Shown here piece by piece: positions 1 through 6,301 of a DNA stretch of 6,996 bases (positions are counted from its first letter, which is position 1; each line of letters starts with the position of its first letter). A program made the translations under genes and the position numbers. This stretch comes from Candidatus Dormiibacterota bacterium (GTDB lineage Bacteria; Chloroflexota; Dormibacteria; UBA8260). Below the pieces are notes generated by a model. That model was not told the DNA's origin and ran no database searches. It was given only the letters and a program-made list of their open reading frames with translations. The DNA is taken from positions 1 through 6,996 of the forward strand of contig CATPBU010000027.1 of NCBI GenBank assembly GCA_955652455.1, given 5' to 3'.

Positions 1-249
1 GACCTGGTCGTTGGCGCCGCCGGAGATCGTCGGCGAGCTCCGGGCCTTGCCCGCCGTCGCCGGGGAGCGCCAGACCACGCTGGTCGTACCCGGTCCGGTC
101 GGTGCAGCGTGGAGTGCATAGACCCACTTGCAGAAGTTGACGTAGACGTTGCTGCCGGACAGCGCGGTACCGGAGACCGGGTCCGTCGAGCAGTTCACCG
201 TGCGGAAGCTGAAGGCCCAGAGCTGAGTCCCGGTCGGGACGCAGGAAAG
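1..249 (-). pseudogene. 5'-truncated beta-propeller (PQQ-like repeat) fragment, runs off left edge
   Basis: The minus-strand frame ending at base 1 is open from just after an in-frame TGA (250-252). Its third codon positions are almost all G or C, so it is clearly coding. The peptide contains GTQLWAF, then NVYVNFCKWVYALHAAPTG, then SVVWRSP and SSPTISGG. This matches the rhythm of PQQ-like beta-propeller blades, where 'VYALdaatG', 'vW' and 'SSPtvsgg' recur. The homology starts in the middle of a blade, at GTQLW. There is no ATG or signal peptide, and the only in-frame internal start is a GTG at 196-198 with no Shine-Dalgarno. I therefore read it as a gene that has lost its 5' end, although a short form starting at that GTG is possible. 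It lies directly downstream of the terminator-like hairpin, which overlaps its first bases. The family assignment comes from motif rhythm only, and the rest of the gene is outside the window. Confidence 0.45.
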
Positions 250-275
250 TCAGCAGGGGCGCCTGCTGATTTTCC
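244..275 (-). terminator. Strong inverted repeat, probable terminator of the beta-helix gene
   Basis: The arms TCAGCAGG (250-257) and CCTGCTGA (262-269) are a perfect 8-bp stem around a 4-base loop. The pairing continues outward as GGAAA (244-248) with TTTCC (271-275), interrupted by one G/T position (249/270), for 14 stem positions in total. It begins about 28 bases past the stop codon of the secreted beta-helix gene, where a terminator is expected. In a minus-strand transcript the interrupting pair is A-C and a short U-run follows in the outer arm. In a plus-strand transcript it is a G-U wobble, so the structure could act in both directions. No long U tract follows the stem. Confidence 0.6.
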
Positions 276-303
276 ACGCCGTCACCGTCTGTGCCGCTGT
301 TAT

Positions 304-1299
304 CTAGCAGTTGAGACCGGCGATGATCTGGCTGAGGATGGTGATGTTCGACGTCGTCCCGCGGACGACCCCGGGGCCCCCGTGTGACATCACGTTCTGG
401 ACAGTGATGCTGGCTGCCGGGCCGGTGATGTACCACGGCGGTGCGCACCTCTTGGCAAGCGGCCCCGGGGTGAACGTCTCGCCGTTGACCGTGGTGTTCT
501 CGTCATTGAACAGCGCCAGGATTCCGCCGTGGATGGTGATGCCGGTGGCTGTCGCGTGGTTCTGGCAATCGATGTCGACGGCTGCGAATCCACCCGTTCC
601 GGTCGTGGTCACGTTGACGTTGTTGAGCACCGTCCCGCCCCGCTGATAGCTGGCGCACGGGCTCGGGCCGGTGAAGCGCATCCCGAACCCTGAGCCCGCC
701 TCGGCGGTCACGTTGAACAGGTGCGTGTTGTTTGCACGGCTGAACAGAACGGCCGGCTTCGGCAGCTTGGGGATGGCAGGCCCCGGGTTGAACGTGGCCG
801 TGTCGAGGTTCAGGTTCTCCACGGTCACGTTGTCAGCATTGATCTGAAAGATATTCTCGCTCGAGTGCTGGACCAGGAACGTTGATCCGCTTCCAGCTCC
901 CGAGATGGTCACCGCGACGTGAACGCCGATCCGGTTGGTGAGGACGCAGGTGCCGGCGGGCAGGTTCACTGTGCCGCCGCCGTCGACTGCCGCCTGGAGG
1001 GCTGCCGTGGTGTCGGTGCTGCCATCGCAGGTGACGCCTGACCGTGAGCCGGGCGGTGTTGCCGACCGCTGCGCTGCCGGGGTGTTCGATGTCGGTGCAC
1101 CCGGGGTCGCCGCAGCTGCCGGCGCTGCGCCATGGGGCGCCGCGGTCGCCGCACGATCAAGGTTGGTGTGCATCTGCGAGAGAGGTGACTTGGCCGCGTT
1201 ATGCGACGGCGAACCGGCCTGCACCACGGTCGACCCCACCGATGCAAGCCCGACTGATAGAGCGACGACGATGGCGGTACGAATGGTGTGTTTGAACAT
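304..1299 (-). CDS. Secreted right-handed beta-helix (pectate-lyase-like fold) protein
   Basis: This is a 331-residue protein of unknown function, probably exported. Residues 1-28 form a signal peptide: basic MFKHTIR, a hydrophobic core, and a VQA cleavage site before Gly29. Residues 50-88 are a low-complexity Ala/Pro/Thr/Ser linker. From residue 90 it reads CDGSTDTTAALQAAV, then GGTVNLPAGTCVL. This is the opening of pectate-lyase-3-like beta-helix proteins. Short beta-rung repeats follow, such as NVTVENLNLDT, NTHLFNVTAE, TVLNNVNVTTTG, ATGITIHGG and SITVQNVMSHGG. It has six cysteines (91, 117, 215, 245, 285, 331), the last being the final residue, so disulfides are plausible. No catalytic residues could be assigned, so it may bind or degrade a polysaccharide or be structural. 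The ATG start is chosen because the signal peptide follows at once, but no good Shine-Dalgarno is visible; a small hairpin (1302-1313) lies there instead. It is separated from the catabolic operon by 260 bases and is likely its own transcription unit. Confidence 0.8.
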   Translation of the reverse strand: MFKHTIRTAIVVALSVGLASVGSTVVQAGSPSHNAAKSPLSQMHTNLDRAATAAPHGAAPAAAATPGAPTSNTPAAQRSATPPGSRSGVTCDGSTDTTAALQAAVDGGGTVNLPAGTCVLTNRIGVHVAVTISGAGSGSTFLVQHSSENIFQINADNVTVENLNLDTATFNPGPAIPKLPKPAVLFSRANNTHLFNVTAEAGSGFGMRFTGPSPCASYQRGGTVLNNVNVTTTGTGGFAAVDIDCQNHATATGITIHGGILALFNDENTTVNGETFTPGPLAKRCAPPWYITGPAASITVQNVMSHGGPGVVRGTTSNITILSQIIAGLNC

Positions 1300-1344
1300 A
1301 TCGAGCAGGCTCGCACGATTGCCGACCTCTGGATCTGAGGGTCA

Positions 1345-1360
1345 GTGACGCGACTGTCAC
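1345..1360. repeat. Inverted repeat GTGAC-N6-GTCAC, possible operator
   Basis: Perfect 5-base arms (1345-1349 and 1356-1360) are separated by six bases. The repeat is about 46 bases upstream of the beta-helix ATG, which suits an operator for a dimeric regulator. The arms are short and could arise by chance. The regulator is unknown. Confidence 0.25.
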
Positions 1361-1405
1361 GACCCGGTGTTATCCCGTGCGACCGTCGAGGGCTGATGGC
1401 CGAGC

Positions 1406-1438
1406 CAATGCCGTAAAGGGGCGATGAGGGCGGCATTG
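1406..1438. repeat. Perfect 8-bp inverted repeat CAATGCCG-N17-CGGCATTG
   Basis: The arms at 1406-1413 and 1431-1438 are exact reverse complements, with a 17-base spacer between them. The repeat is about 107-139 bases upstream of the beta-helix start and about 120 bases downstream of the PaaX-family stop. It could be a regulator-binding site or a transcript hairpin. No U-run follows either arm, so I do not call it a terminator. Confidence 0.4.
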
Positions 1439-1559
1439 AACACGCATTCTCGCTCTCCAGCGGCGCGCCACTGCTCAGCGCTGCCGGTGGATTCTCGATC
1501 GCGTCGTCAACGGCAATATCGGGAGGTCGGGTGTTCTTTGGCGGCGTCGACGGGTACGT

Positions 1560-2420
1560 CTACGCATACGGCTGACCATCGACGAGGGCGATGACGTGCG
1601 CCGAGGCTCGTGGTGCAAGCGTCGCGTGCAGCTGTGCAAAGAGGGAGCGAGCCCGCTCACCGTTCCACCGCCGGGGCAGAAGCTCGGTCGGAAGGCCAGG
1701 GTCGAGGTAGGCCAACCGGCGCCACGCCGCCAGCACCCGCATGTAGTCGACGAACCCCCGCAGGTTGCCGCGCGCTGCCGGCGCCCGCCAGGCGGTCGCA
1801 GTCCGGCGGTGCATCGCGATGAACTGCCGATACCCCGCGTCAAGCGCGGCGAGGTCCCAGGCGCGCGCCACGACATCGCGAAGATCGGAAAACCCCTCGT
1901 ACTCGCCCTCGAACAGACTCACGTATTGAGAGAGCTCGGCGCGGGCGAGCAGCCGCCGGGCCTCGGGCTTCATCCGCGACGGTGCGATCCACACACCAGG
2001 CGTCACCTGACCGAATCCCAGCCGGACGAGGTGTGCGCGCAGACGATGGCGGCGCTCGCGAGCCTGCTCCGGAACAGAGAAGACGGCGACCACCCAGCCT
2101 TCCGCCCTCGTCGTCGGGATCGACGAGGCGAAGATGCGCTCGTCACCGTCGCGCAGGATCTCCAGGGCGGGGTCGGTGAGCGCATAGCCCGCAACCCCGC
2201 GGCGCGTCTCCGCGGAGAGCAGGGCCGACCTCTTCATGCGTGCCACCGCCGCTCGCACCGCTCTGTCGTCATGACCGAGGTCGGCCATCAGCGCGACCAG
2301 GTTGGCAACGGCCAGCCATCCGCCGAGGCCACGCACCTGGGCGCCGTAGATGTCGAGGATGAGCGACTTCGGCGTGGGCAGGGCCACCGGCTCCCCCGCC
2401 GGCGCAGCGCTGGCTGTCAA
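1560..2420 (-). CDS. PaaX-family transcriptional regulator
   Basis: This 286-residue protein is the length expected of PaaX-type regulators. In E. coli PaaX represses phenylacetate catabolism and is released by phenylacetyl-CoA. Residues about 15-80 carry the N-terminal winged helix-turn-helix, starting PTPKSLILDIYGAQVR with GGWLAVANLVALMADLG and AVRAAVARMKR after it. Residues about 108-147 hold the conserved core WVVAVFSVPEQARERRHRLR and GFGQVTPGVWIAPS. The C-terminal part ends RWNGERARSLFAQL...LAPRASAHV, typical of the PaaX C-terminal domain. The start is TTG, overlapping the acyl-CoA dehydrogenase stop as TTGA, with a good GGGAG ribosome site (2427-2431) six bases upstream. As last gene of the operon it probably represses the operon, including itself, and responds to a pathway CoA thioester. 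The ligand and operator are not visible here, and activation rather than repression cannot be excluded. Confidence 0.9.
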   Translation of the reverse strand: MTASAAPAGEPVALPTPKSLILDIYGAQVRGLGGWLAVANLVALMADLGHDDRAVRAAVARMKRSALLSAETRRGVAGYALTDPALEILRDGDERIFASSIPTTRAEGWVVAVFSVPEQARERRHRLRAHLVRLGFGQVTPGVWIAPSRMKPEARRLLARAELSQYVSLFEGEYEGFSDLRDVVARAWDLAALDAGYRQFIAMHRRTATAWRAPAARGNLRGFVDYMRVLAAWRRLAYLDPGLPTELLPRRWNGERARSLFAQLHATLAPRASAHVIALVDGQPYA

Positions 2421-3559
2421 TCCGAGCTCCCAGACGAGCGCAGGCGACGCGCGATGATGGTCAGCTGCAGCTCGCTCGCCCCCTCGTAGATGCGCGGTGC
2501 ACGCACCGCCCGGTAGAGATGTTCAAGCAGGTGGCCGTTCTGGAGCGCCGTGGCACCGTGAAGCTGCACGGCCGCGTCCACAACATCCTGCGCGGCCTCG
2601 GTGGCAAAGAGCTTCGCCATCGACGAGCGCATGGTCAGATCCGGCGAGCCGGCATCGTACGCACGCGCCGCGTCGTGCACCATCAACCGTGCGGCATGCA
2701 CCTGCACCGCCATCCCTGCCAGGCGATGAGCGACGGACTGCAGGTCGAAGAGCACACCGCCGAACGCGCGCCGGGAGCCGGCGTGGTCGAGCGCAGCATC
2801 GAGCGCAGCCTGGGCCATGCCGACAGCGAACGCCCCGACGCTGGGCCGGAAGAGGTCGAGGGTTTGCATCGCAACAGCAAAGCCCTTGTCCACCTCACCG
2901 AGCACGCAGTCGGCGGGCACGGATACGGCGTCGAACTCGATCTTGCCGATGGGGTGTCCGGAGATCATGTCGATCGCGGTTCCGTGCAGCCCGCGGGCAT
3001 GACCGTTGACGGCGAAGGCGGTCACGCCACGGGCGCCACTCGCCTCGGTGGTGCGCGCGAACACCGTGTACACGTCAACGTCCGGGGCATTGGAGATCCA
3101 CGTCTTGGTGCCGGTGAGCGTGTATCCGTCACCGCGACGTTCGGCCCGCAACTCCAGGGCCGCGGCGTCGGAACCGGCGCTCGGTTCCGTCAGCGCGAAT
3201 GCCGCCACCAACTCGCCGCGACACACTCCGGGCACCCAGCGCTCGACGGTCGCCGCCGTGCCCGACTGGAGGATCGGGTACGCACCCAGGGCCTGCATGG
3301 CCAGCGCCGTCTCCGCCTCCACGCACTCGCGAGCAAGCGCTTCCCGGAGCACACACAGCTCGAACGCCGACACCGACGCTGCCTGCATCCCACCAACGGA
3401 TTCCGGGAATACACGGCCCAGCAGGCCGGTGTCGCTGAGAGCGTGCAGGAGCTCACGGTTCACCCGCCCCGGAGTGCCACGCTCGGCGATTGGTGCCAGG
3501 ATTTCGCGCGCGATGCGCCGCGCGTTGTCGAGTGGGTGGCGCAGGCCGCTGTCCGTCAT
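2417..3559 (-). CDS. Acyl-CoA dehydrogenase
   Basis: This 380-residue protein is of normal length for the FAD-dependent acyl-CoA dehydrogenase family, which introduces an alpha,beta double bond into acyl-CoA thioesters. Residues 121-133 ([13 protein letters not shown]) are the first family signature, and [12 protein letters not shown] follows at 149-160. SRRAFGG and LQSVAHRLA in the C-terminal helical domain contact FAD in relatives. [10 protein letters not shown] at 356-365 contains Glu359, placed as the catalytic base of medium-chain dehydrogenases. The motif usually written QlhGG reads QLHGAT at 332-337. It starts with ATG overlapping the monooxygenase stop (ATGA), with only a weak Shine-Dalgarno, which suggests translational coupling. 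In this operon it probably oxidises a partly reduced cyclic acyl-CoA, or a ring-opened product, made after the flavoprotein step. The true substrate cannot be read from sequence. Confidence 0.93.
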   Translation of the reverse strand: MTDSGLRHPLDNARRIAREILAPIAERGTPGRVNRELLHALSDTGLLGRVFPESVGGMQAASVSAFELCVLREALARECVEAETALAMQALGAYPILQSGTAATVERWVPGVCRGELVAAFALTEPSAGSDAAALELRAERRGDGYTLTGTKTWISNAPDVDVYTVFARTTEASGARGVTAFAVNGHARGLHGTAIDMISGHPIGKIEFDAVSVPADCVLGEVDKGFAVAMQTLDLFRPSVGAFAVGMAQAALDAALDHAGSRRAFGGVLFDLQSVAHRLAGMAVQVHAARLMVHDAARAYDAGSPDLTMRSSMAKLFATEAAQDVVDAAVQLHGATALQNGHLLEHLYRAVRAPRIYEGASELQLTIIARRLRSSGSSD

Positions 3560-5865
3560 CGCACATCACGCTCGCTTGCGGCCACGGCGCTCTGTTCACG
3601 GCGTCGCGCCGTCTGCCCTTTCAGATACTGCACGGGCCAGGTGTGCCCCCGGTACTGCAGGTCGATCGCTGCGTTGAGCGTCCAGTACGGGTCGACGAGG
3701 TGCGGTCGCGCCAGCGCCACCAGGTCGGCGCGGCCGGCGAGCAGGATTGTGTTGACGTCATCGACGCTGGCGATGCCGCCAACCGCGATCGTGGGGATGC
3801 CGACCTCCTGCCGGATGCGGTCGCTGAAGGGCGTCTGCCACAGCCGCCCGTGCCGGGGCTCCTCGGCGGGATCCACCTGGCCGCTGGAGACGTCGACGAT
3901 GTCGCAGCCGTGAGCGAGCAGGGTCGACGCGAGCAGGCACGCGTCGTCAGCGTTGAAACCGTCCGCCATCCAGTCGGTCGCGGAGATTCGCACGGAGATG
4001 GGACGTTCCGTGGGCCAGACGGCGCGGACCGCGTCGAAGACCTGGAGCGGAAATCGCATGCGAGCCTCCGGGGACCCCCCGTATTGGTCCGTGCGGCGGT
4101 TGGTGATCGGCGACAGGAACGACGACAGCAGGTAGCCGTGCCCGTAGTGCAGCTCGAGGAGATCAAATCCGGCGGCTGCGCCGCGCTGCGCAGACGCGAC
4201 GAACTGCTCGCACACCTCCGCCATATCCGAGGACGTCATCTCCCGGGGAACTTGAAGCCCAGTGCGGTAGCGGATCGGCGATGGTGCGAGCAACTCCCAG
4301 TTGCCGGAATCCAGAGGAATGTCATCGCCGTCCCAGAGTGGCTTGGTCGACCCTTTGCGTCCCGAGTGGCCAAGCTGAAGCCCGATACGCGCGGCAGTGT
4401 CAGTGTGCACAAAGGCAACGATCCGTTGCCACGCCCGTTGGTGCGCGTCATTCCACAGTCCGGTGCACCCCGGTGTGATCCGTCCGTCTGCAGAGACGCA
4501 CGTCATCTCGGTCATCACCAGGCCGGCGCCTCCCACCGCACGGCTGCCGAGGTGCACCAGGTGCCAGTCGTCGGGGATGCCATCCACCGCTGAGTACTGG
4601 GCCATGGCGGACACAACCACGCGGTTGCGCAGCCGCATCGAGCGCAGTTGGAAGGGGTGGAAGAGGGGAGGCGTTGCCGGGTCGACAGGCCGGACCGCCT
4701 CCGGGGTGGCTCGCCAGAATGAGTCGAGGCTGCGGCCCACGAATGCCGCGTCGCGCAGGCGCAGGTTGTCGTACGTGATGCGCTGCGAGCGGGTCATCAG
4801 TTGGAAGGCGAAGCTCTCAGGTGCCAGCGTCACATACCGGCGCACACCCTCGAACCACTCCTGGCTGGTTCGTGCGGCCCGCTGCGTGCTCTCCACGGCG
4901 GGACGCCGCTCAGCCTCGTAGGCGGCGAGGGCTGCGGCCAGCGACGTCTGCGCGCGCAATGCCGACGCCAGCGCGATTGCGTCCTCCATGGCCAGCTTGG
5001 TGCCGGACCCCACCGAGAAATGCGCGGTGTGCGCCGCGTCACCGAGCAGCACGACGTTCCCGCTCCTCCAGGTGCGGTTGGTCACCGTGGTGAAACGCAG
5101 CCATCGAGAGTTGTTGCCAATCACAGGATGACCGGCGAGGTCGGGCGCGAAGACGCGCTCGGTGAATAGCAGCGCTGTCTGATCGCTGTCACCGGGAGCG
5201 AGCAGCGAGGCGGCAGAGTCATCGAGCCCGGTACGGCGCCACGTCGCCTCCTCCATCTCGACGATGAAGGACACCATGCTGTCGCTGTACGGGTAGGCGT
5301 GAGCCTGGACGACGCCGGCCTCGGTGTCGCGGAAGATGAACGTGAAGCGCTCGAATGGCCGGGTGGTGGCCAGCCACACGTAGCGAGCGCTGCCCTGCTC
5401 GAGCGTGGGTGTGAAGGTTGCGGCACCCGCGGTCCGGAGCTGACTGTTGACGCCATCGGCGGCCACGACGAGGTCGTGCTGGGCGCTCAGGACATCCAGC
5501 GCGGGTGCGGGCGTCGAGTATCTGATGTCGACACCCACCTCGAGCGCTCGCTCGGCGAGGATGGCAAGGAGCCGCCGCCGTGCCAGCGCCGCGAAGCCGT
5601 GCCCAGCGGACCGCAAGCACCGGTCGCCGAGATGGATGTCAATCTCAGTCCAGTAGCGCATCTCAGCTTCGATGCGCTCAAAGGTGGTCGGCTCGGCCCC
5701 TCGAAGGTTGGCGAGGGTTTCGTCGGAGAACACGACTCCGAAGCCGAACGGATCGCCAGCGCGGTTGCGTTCCAGCACGGTGACCGTGTGGTCACTGTCC
5801 GCCAGTCGGGCGAGGATCGCGAACAGCAGGCCGCCGGGGCCCCCCCCCGCGCAGACGATGTTCAC
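3556..5865 (-). CDS. Bifunctional aryl-CoA FAD monooxygenase / Old Yellow Enzyme reductase (2-aminobenzoyl-CoA monooxygenase/reductase or salicylyl-CoA 5-hydroxylase type)
   Basis: This is a two-domain flavoprotein of 769 residues with the chosen GTG start. Residues 1-390 are a group A FAD monooxygenase: GGGPGG (7-12) binds [15 protein letters not shown] follows, DGVNSQLR lies near 138-145, and GDAAH (275-279) binds the FAD ribityl/pyrophosphate. Residues from about 401 are an Old Yellow Enzyme barrel: [21 protein letters not shown] (497-506), [16 protein letters not shown] with the paired His573/His576, [11 protein letters not shown], and [10 protein letters not shown] near the FMN phosphate. 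The Cys found before the YS motif in YqjM is Ala here. This fusion is known from 2-aminobenzoyl-CoA monooxygenase/reductase of Azoarcus evansii, which hydroxylates C5 and reduces the ring, and from enzymes annotated as salicylyl-CoA 5-hydroxylase. Beta-oxidation-type neighbours favour the ring-reducing role. GTG 5865 has GGGCGG (5873-5878) seven bases upstream and gives the family-like N-terminus [15 protein letters not shown] 5880 or 5886, overlapping the RidA-like gene, is possible. A run of nine G encodes the first glycines. Confidence 0.9.
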   Translation of the reverse strand: MNIVCAGGGPGGLLFAILARLADSDHTVTVLERNRAGDPFGFGVVFSDETLANLRGAEPTTFERIEAEMRYWTEIDIHLGDRCLRSAGHGFAALARRRLLAILAERALEVGVDIRYSTPAPALDVLSAQHDLVVAADGVNSQLRTAGAATFTPTLEQGSARYVWLATTRPFERFTFIFRDTEAGVVQAHAYPYSDSMVSFIVEMEEATWRRTGLDDSAASLLAPGDSDQTALLFTERVFAPDLAGHPVIGNNSRWLRFTTVTNRTWRSGNVVLLGDAAHTAHFSVGSGTKLAMEDAIALASALRAQTSLAAALAAYEAERRPAVESTQRAARTSQEWFEGVRRYVTLAPESFAFQLMTRSQRITYDNLRLRDAAFVGRSLDSFWRATPEAVRPVDPATPPLFHPFQLRSMRLRNRVVVSAMAQYSAVDGIPDDWHLVHLGSRAVGGAGLVMTEMTCVSADGRITPGCTGLWNDAHQRAWQRIVAFVHTDTAARIGLQLGHSGRKGSTKPLWDGDDIPLDSGNWELLAPSPIRYRTGLQVPREMTSSDMAEVCEQFVASAQRGAAAGFDLLELHYGHGYLLSSFLSPITNRRTDQYGGSPEARMRFPLQVFDAVRAVWPTERPISVRISATDWMADGFNADDACLLASTLLAHGCDIVDVSSGQVDPAEEPRHGRLWQTPFSDRIRQEVGIPTIAVGGIASVDDVNTILLAGRADLVALARPHLVDPYWTLNAAIDLQYRGHTWPVQYLKGQTARRREQSAVAASERDVR

Positions 5866-5869
5866 ATCG

Positions 5870-6301
5870 TCACCGCCCACTATCACCGGGAGCGGCCGGG
5901 ACCACGGCGATGGCTGTGACTTCGATGACCGCCGCCGGGTCGACCAGGTCCGTGACGCCGACCAGCGTCATTGCCGGATAGTGCCGCCCGAAGTGCGTCC
6001 TGTAGACGGCGCCGATGCGTGCGCGCTCGGCACGATATGACGCCATCACGGTGGTGAACAGAGTCAGCGCCACGACGTTCTCTGGGTCACTGCCGGCCGC
6101 GGCAAGCGCTGTGACGACGCGTCCGAGTGCGGCATCGAGCTGGCTCACGATCCCGCCTGCCACGATGGCTCCCGTTGCGTCGCAACCGACCTGTCCCGCG
6201 AGGTAGAGCGTGCGTCCGGCCGCCGCCTGCACCACGTGGCTGAACCCGGATGCGGGACCGAGTTCGTCGGGGTTGAGCATGGTGTGCTCCGTCTTGCTCA
6301 T
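5870..6301 (-). CDS. RidA/YjgF/UK114-family protein lacking the canonical Arg
   Basis: This 143-residue protein has the size and fold signature of the RidA family, small trimeric proteins whose best-known members hydrolyse reactive enamines and imines to ketones and ammonia. [19 protein letters not shown] (29-47), then [24 protein letters not shown] (54-77), and the end [10 protein letters not shown]...IEVTAIAVV fit the family. In E. coli RidA the end reads PARS and IEIEAIA. Here the substrate-binding Arg105 position is Met111 and the Glu120 position is Thr129, so classic imine deaminase activity is doubtful. The start ATG at 6301 overlaps the hydratase stop as ATGA, with GGTGGG just upstream; an ATG four codons earlier (6313) is the alternative. 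If the operon degrades 2-aminobenzoyl-CoA, the ring-reduced product is an enamine, which would explain a RidA-like partner. That link is inference. Confidence 0.88.
   Translation of the reverse strand: MSKTEHTMLNPDELGPASGFSHVVQAAAGRTLYLAGQVGCDATGAIVAGGIVSQLDAALGRVVTALAAAGSDPENVVALTLFTTVMASYRAERARIGAVYRTHFGRHYPAMTLVGVTDLVDPAAVIEVTAIAVVPAAPGDSGR

Larger units (their letters stand above)
1300..1559. other. Intergenic spacer, likely promoter region of the beta-helix gene
   Basis: This 260-base gap lies between the stop of the PaaX-family gene and the start of the beta-helix gene, both read leftward. I found no credible gene in it on either strand. It holds two inverted repeats (1345-1360 and 1406-1438, listed separately), a small CGAGC/GCTCG hairpin at 1302-1313 just before the beta-helix ATG, and a GC-rich near-palindrome at 1458-1473. 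No convincing -35/-10 pair and no classical terminator with a U-run after the catabolic operon could be recognised. A promoter for the beta-helix gene should be here by position. Confidence 0.5.

Noticed and set aside
109..387. Plus-strand open frame of 92 codons spanning the hairpin
   Set aside because: It crosses the terminator-like hairpin and the 3' end of the beta-helix gene, and its composition is that of a shadow of the minus-strand propeller fragment.
1458..1473. GC-rich near-palindrome CAGCGGCGCGCCACTG as a terminator for the catabolic operon
   Set aside because: It has almost no loop and no following U-run, and such palindromes are common by chance at this base composition.
1596..2489. 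Plus-strand open frame of 297 codons opposite the PaaX-family gene
   Set aside because: It is antisense to a gene with clear PaaX motifs and shows no recognisable protein features of its own.
2519..3913. Long plus-strand open frame (464 codons) opposite the dehydrogenase and the end of the fusion enzyme
   Set aside because: It spans two well-supported minus-strand genes, its peptide is rich in Arg/Gly/His with no family motif, and it is an expected antisense shadow in high-GC DNA.
3490..4593. Plus-strand open frame of 367 codons opposite the Old Yellow Enzyme domain
   Set aside because: It has no motif or ribosome site, and the opposite strand encodes conserved FMN-binding motifs.
5840..5848. 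The nine-base homopolymer as a sequencing frameshift breaking the gene
   Set aside because: The frame is intact on both sides and reads the expected GGGPGG motif, so there is no sign of an error in this copy.
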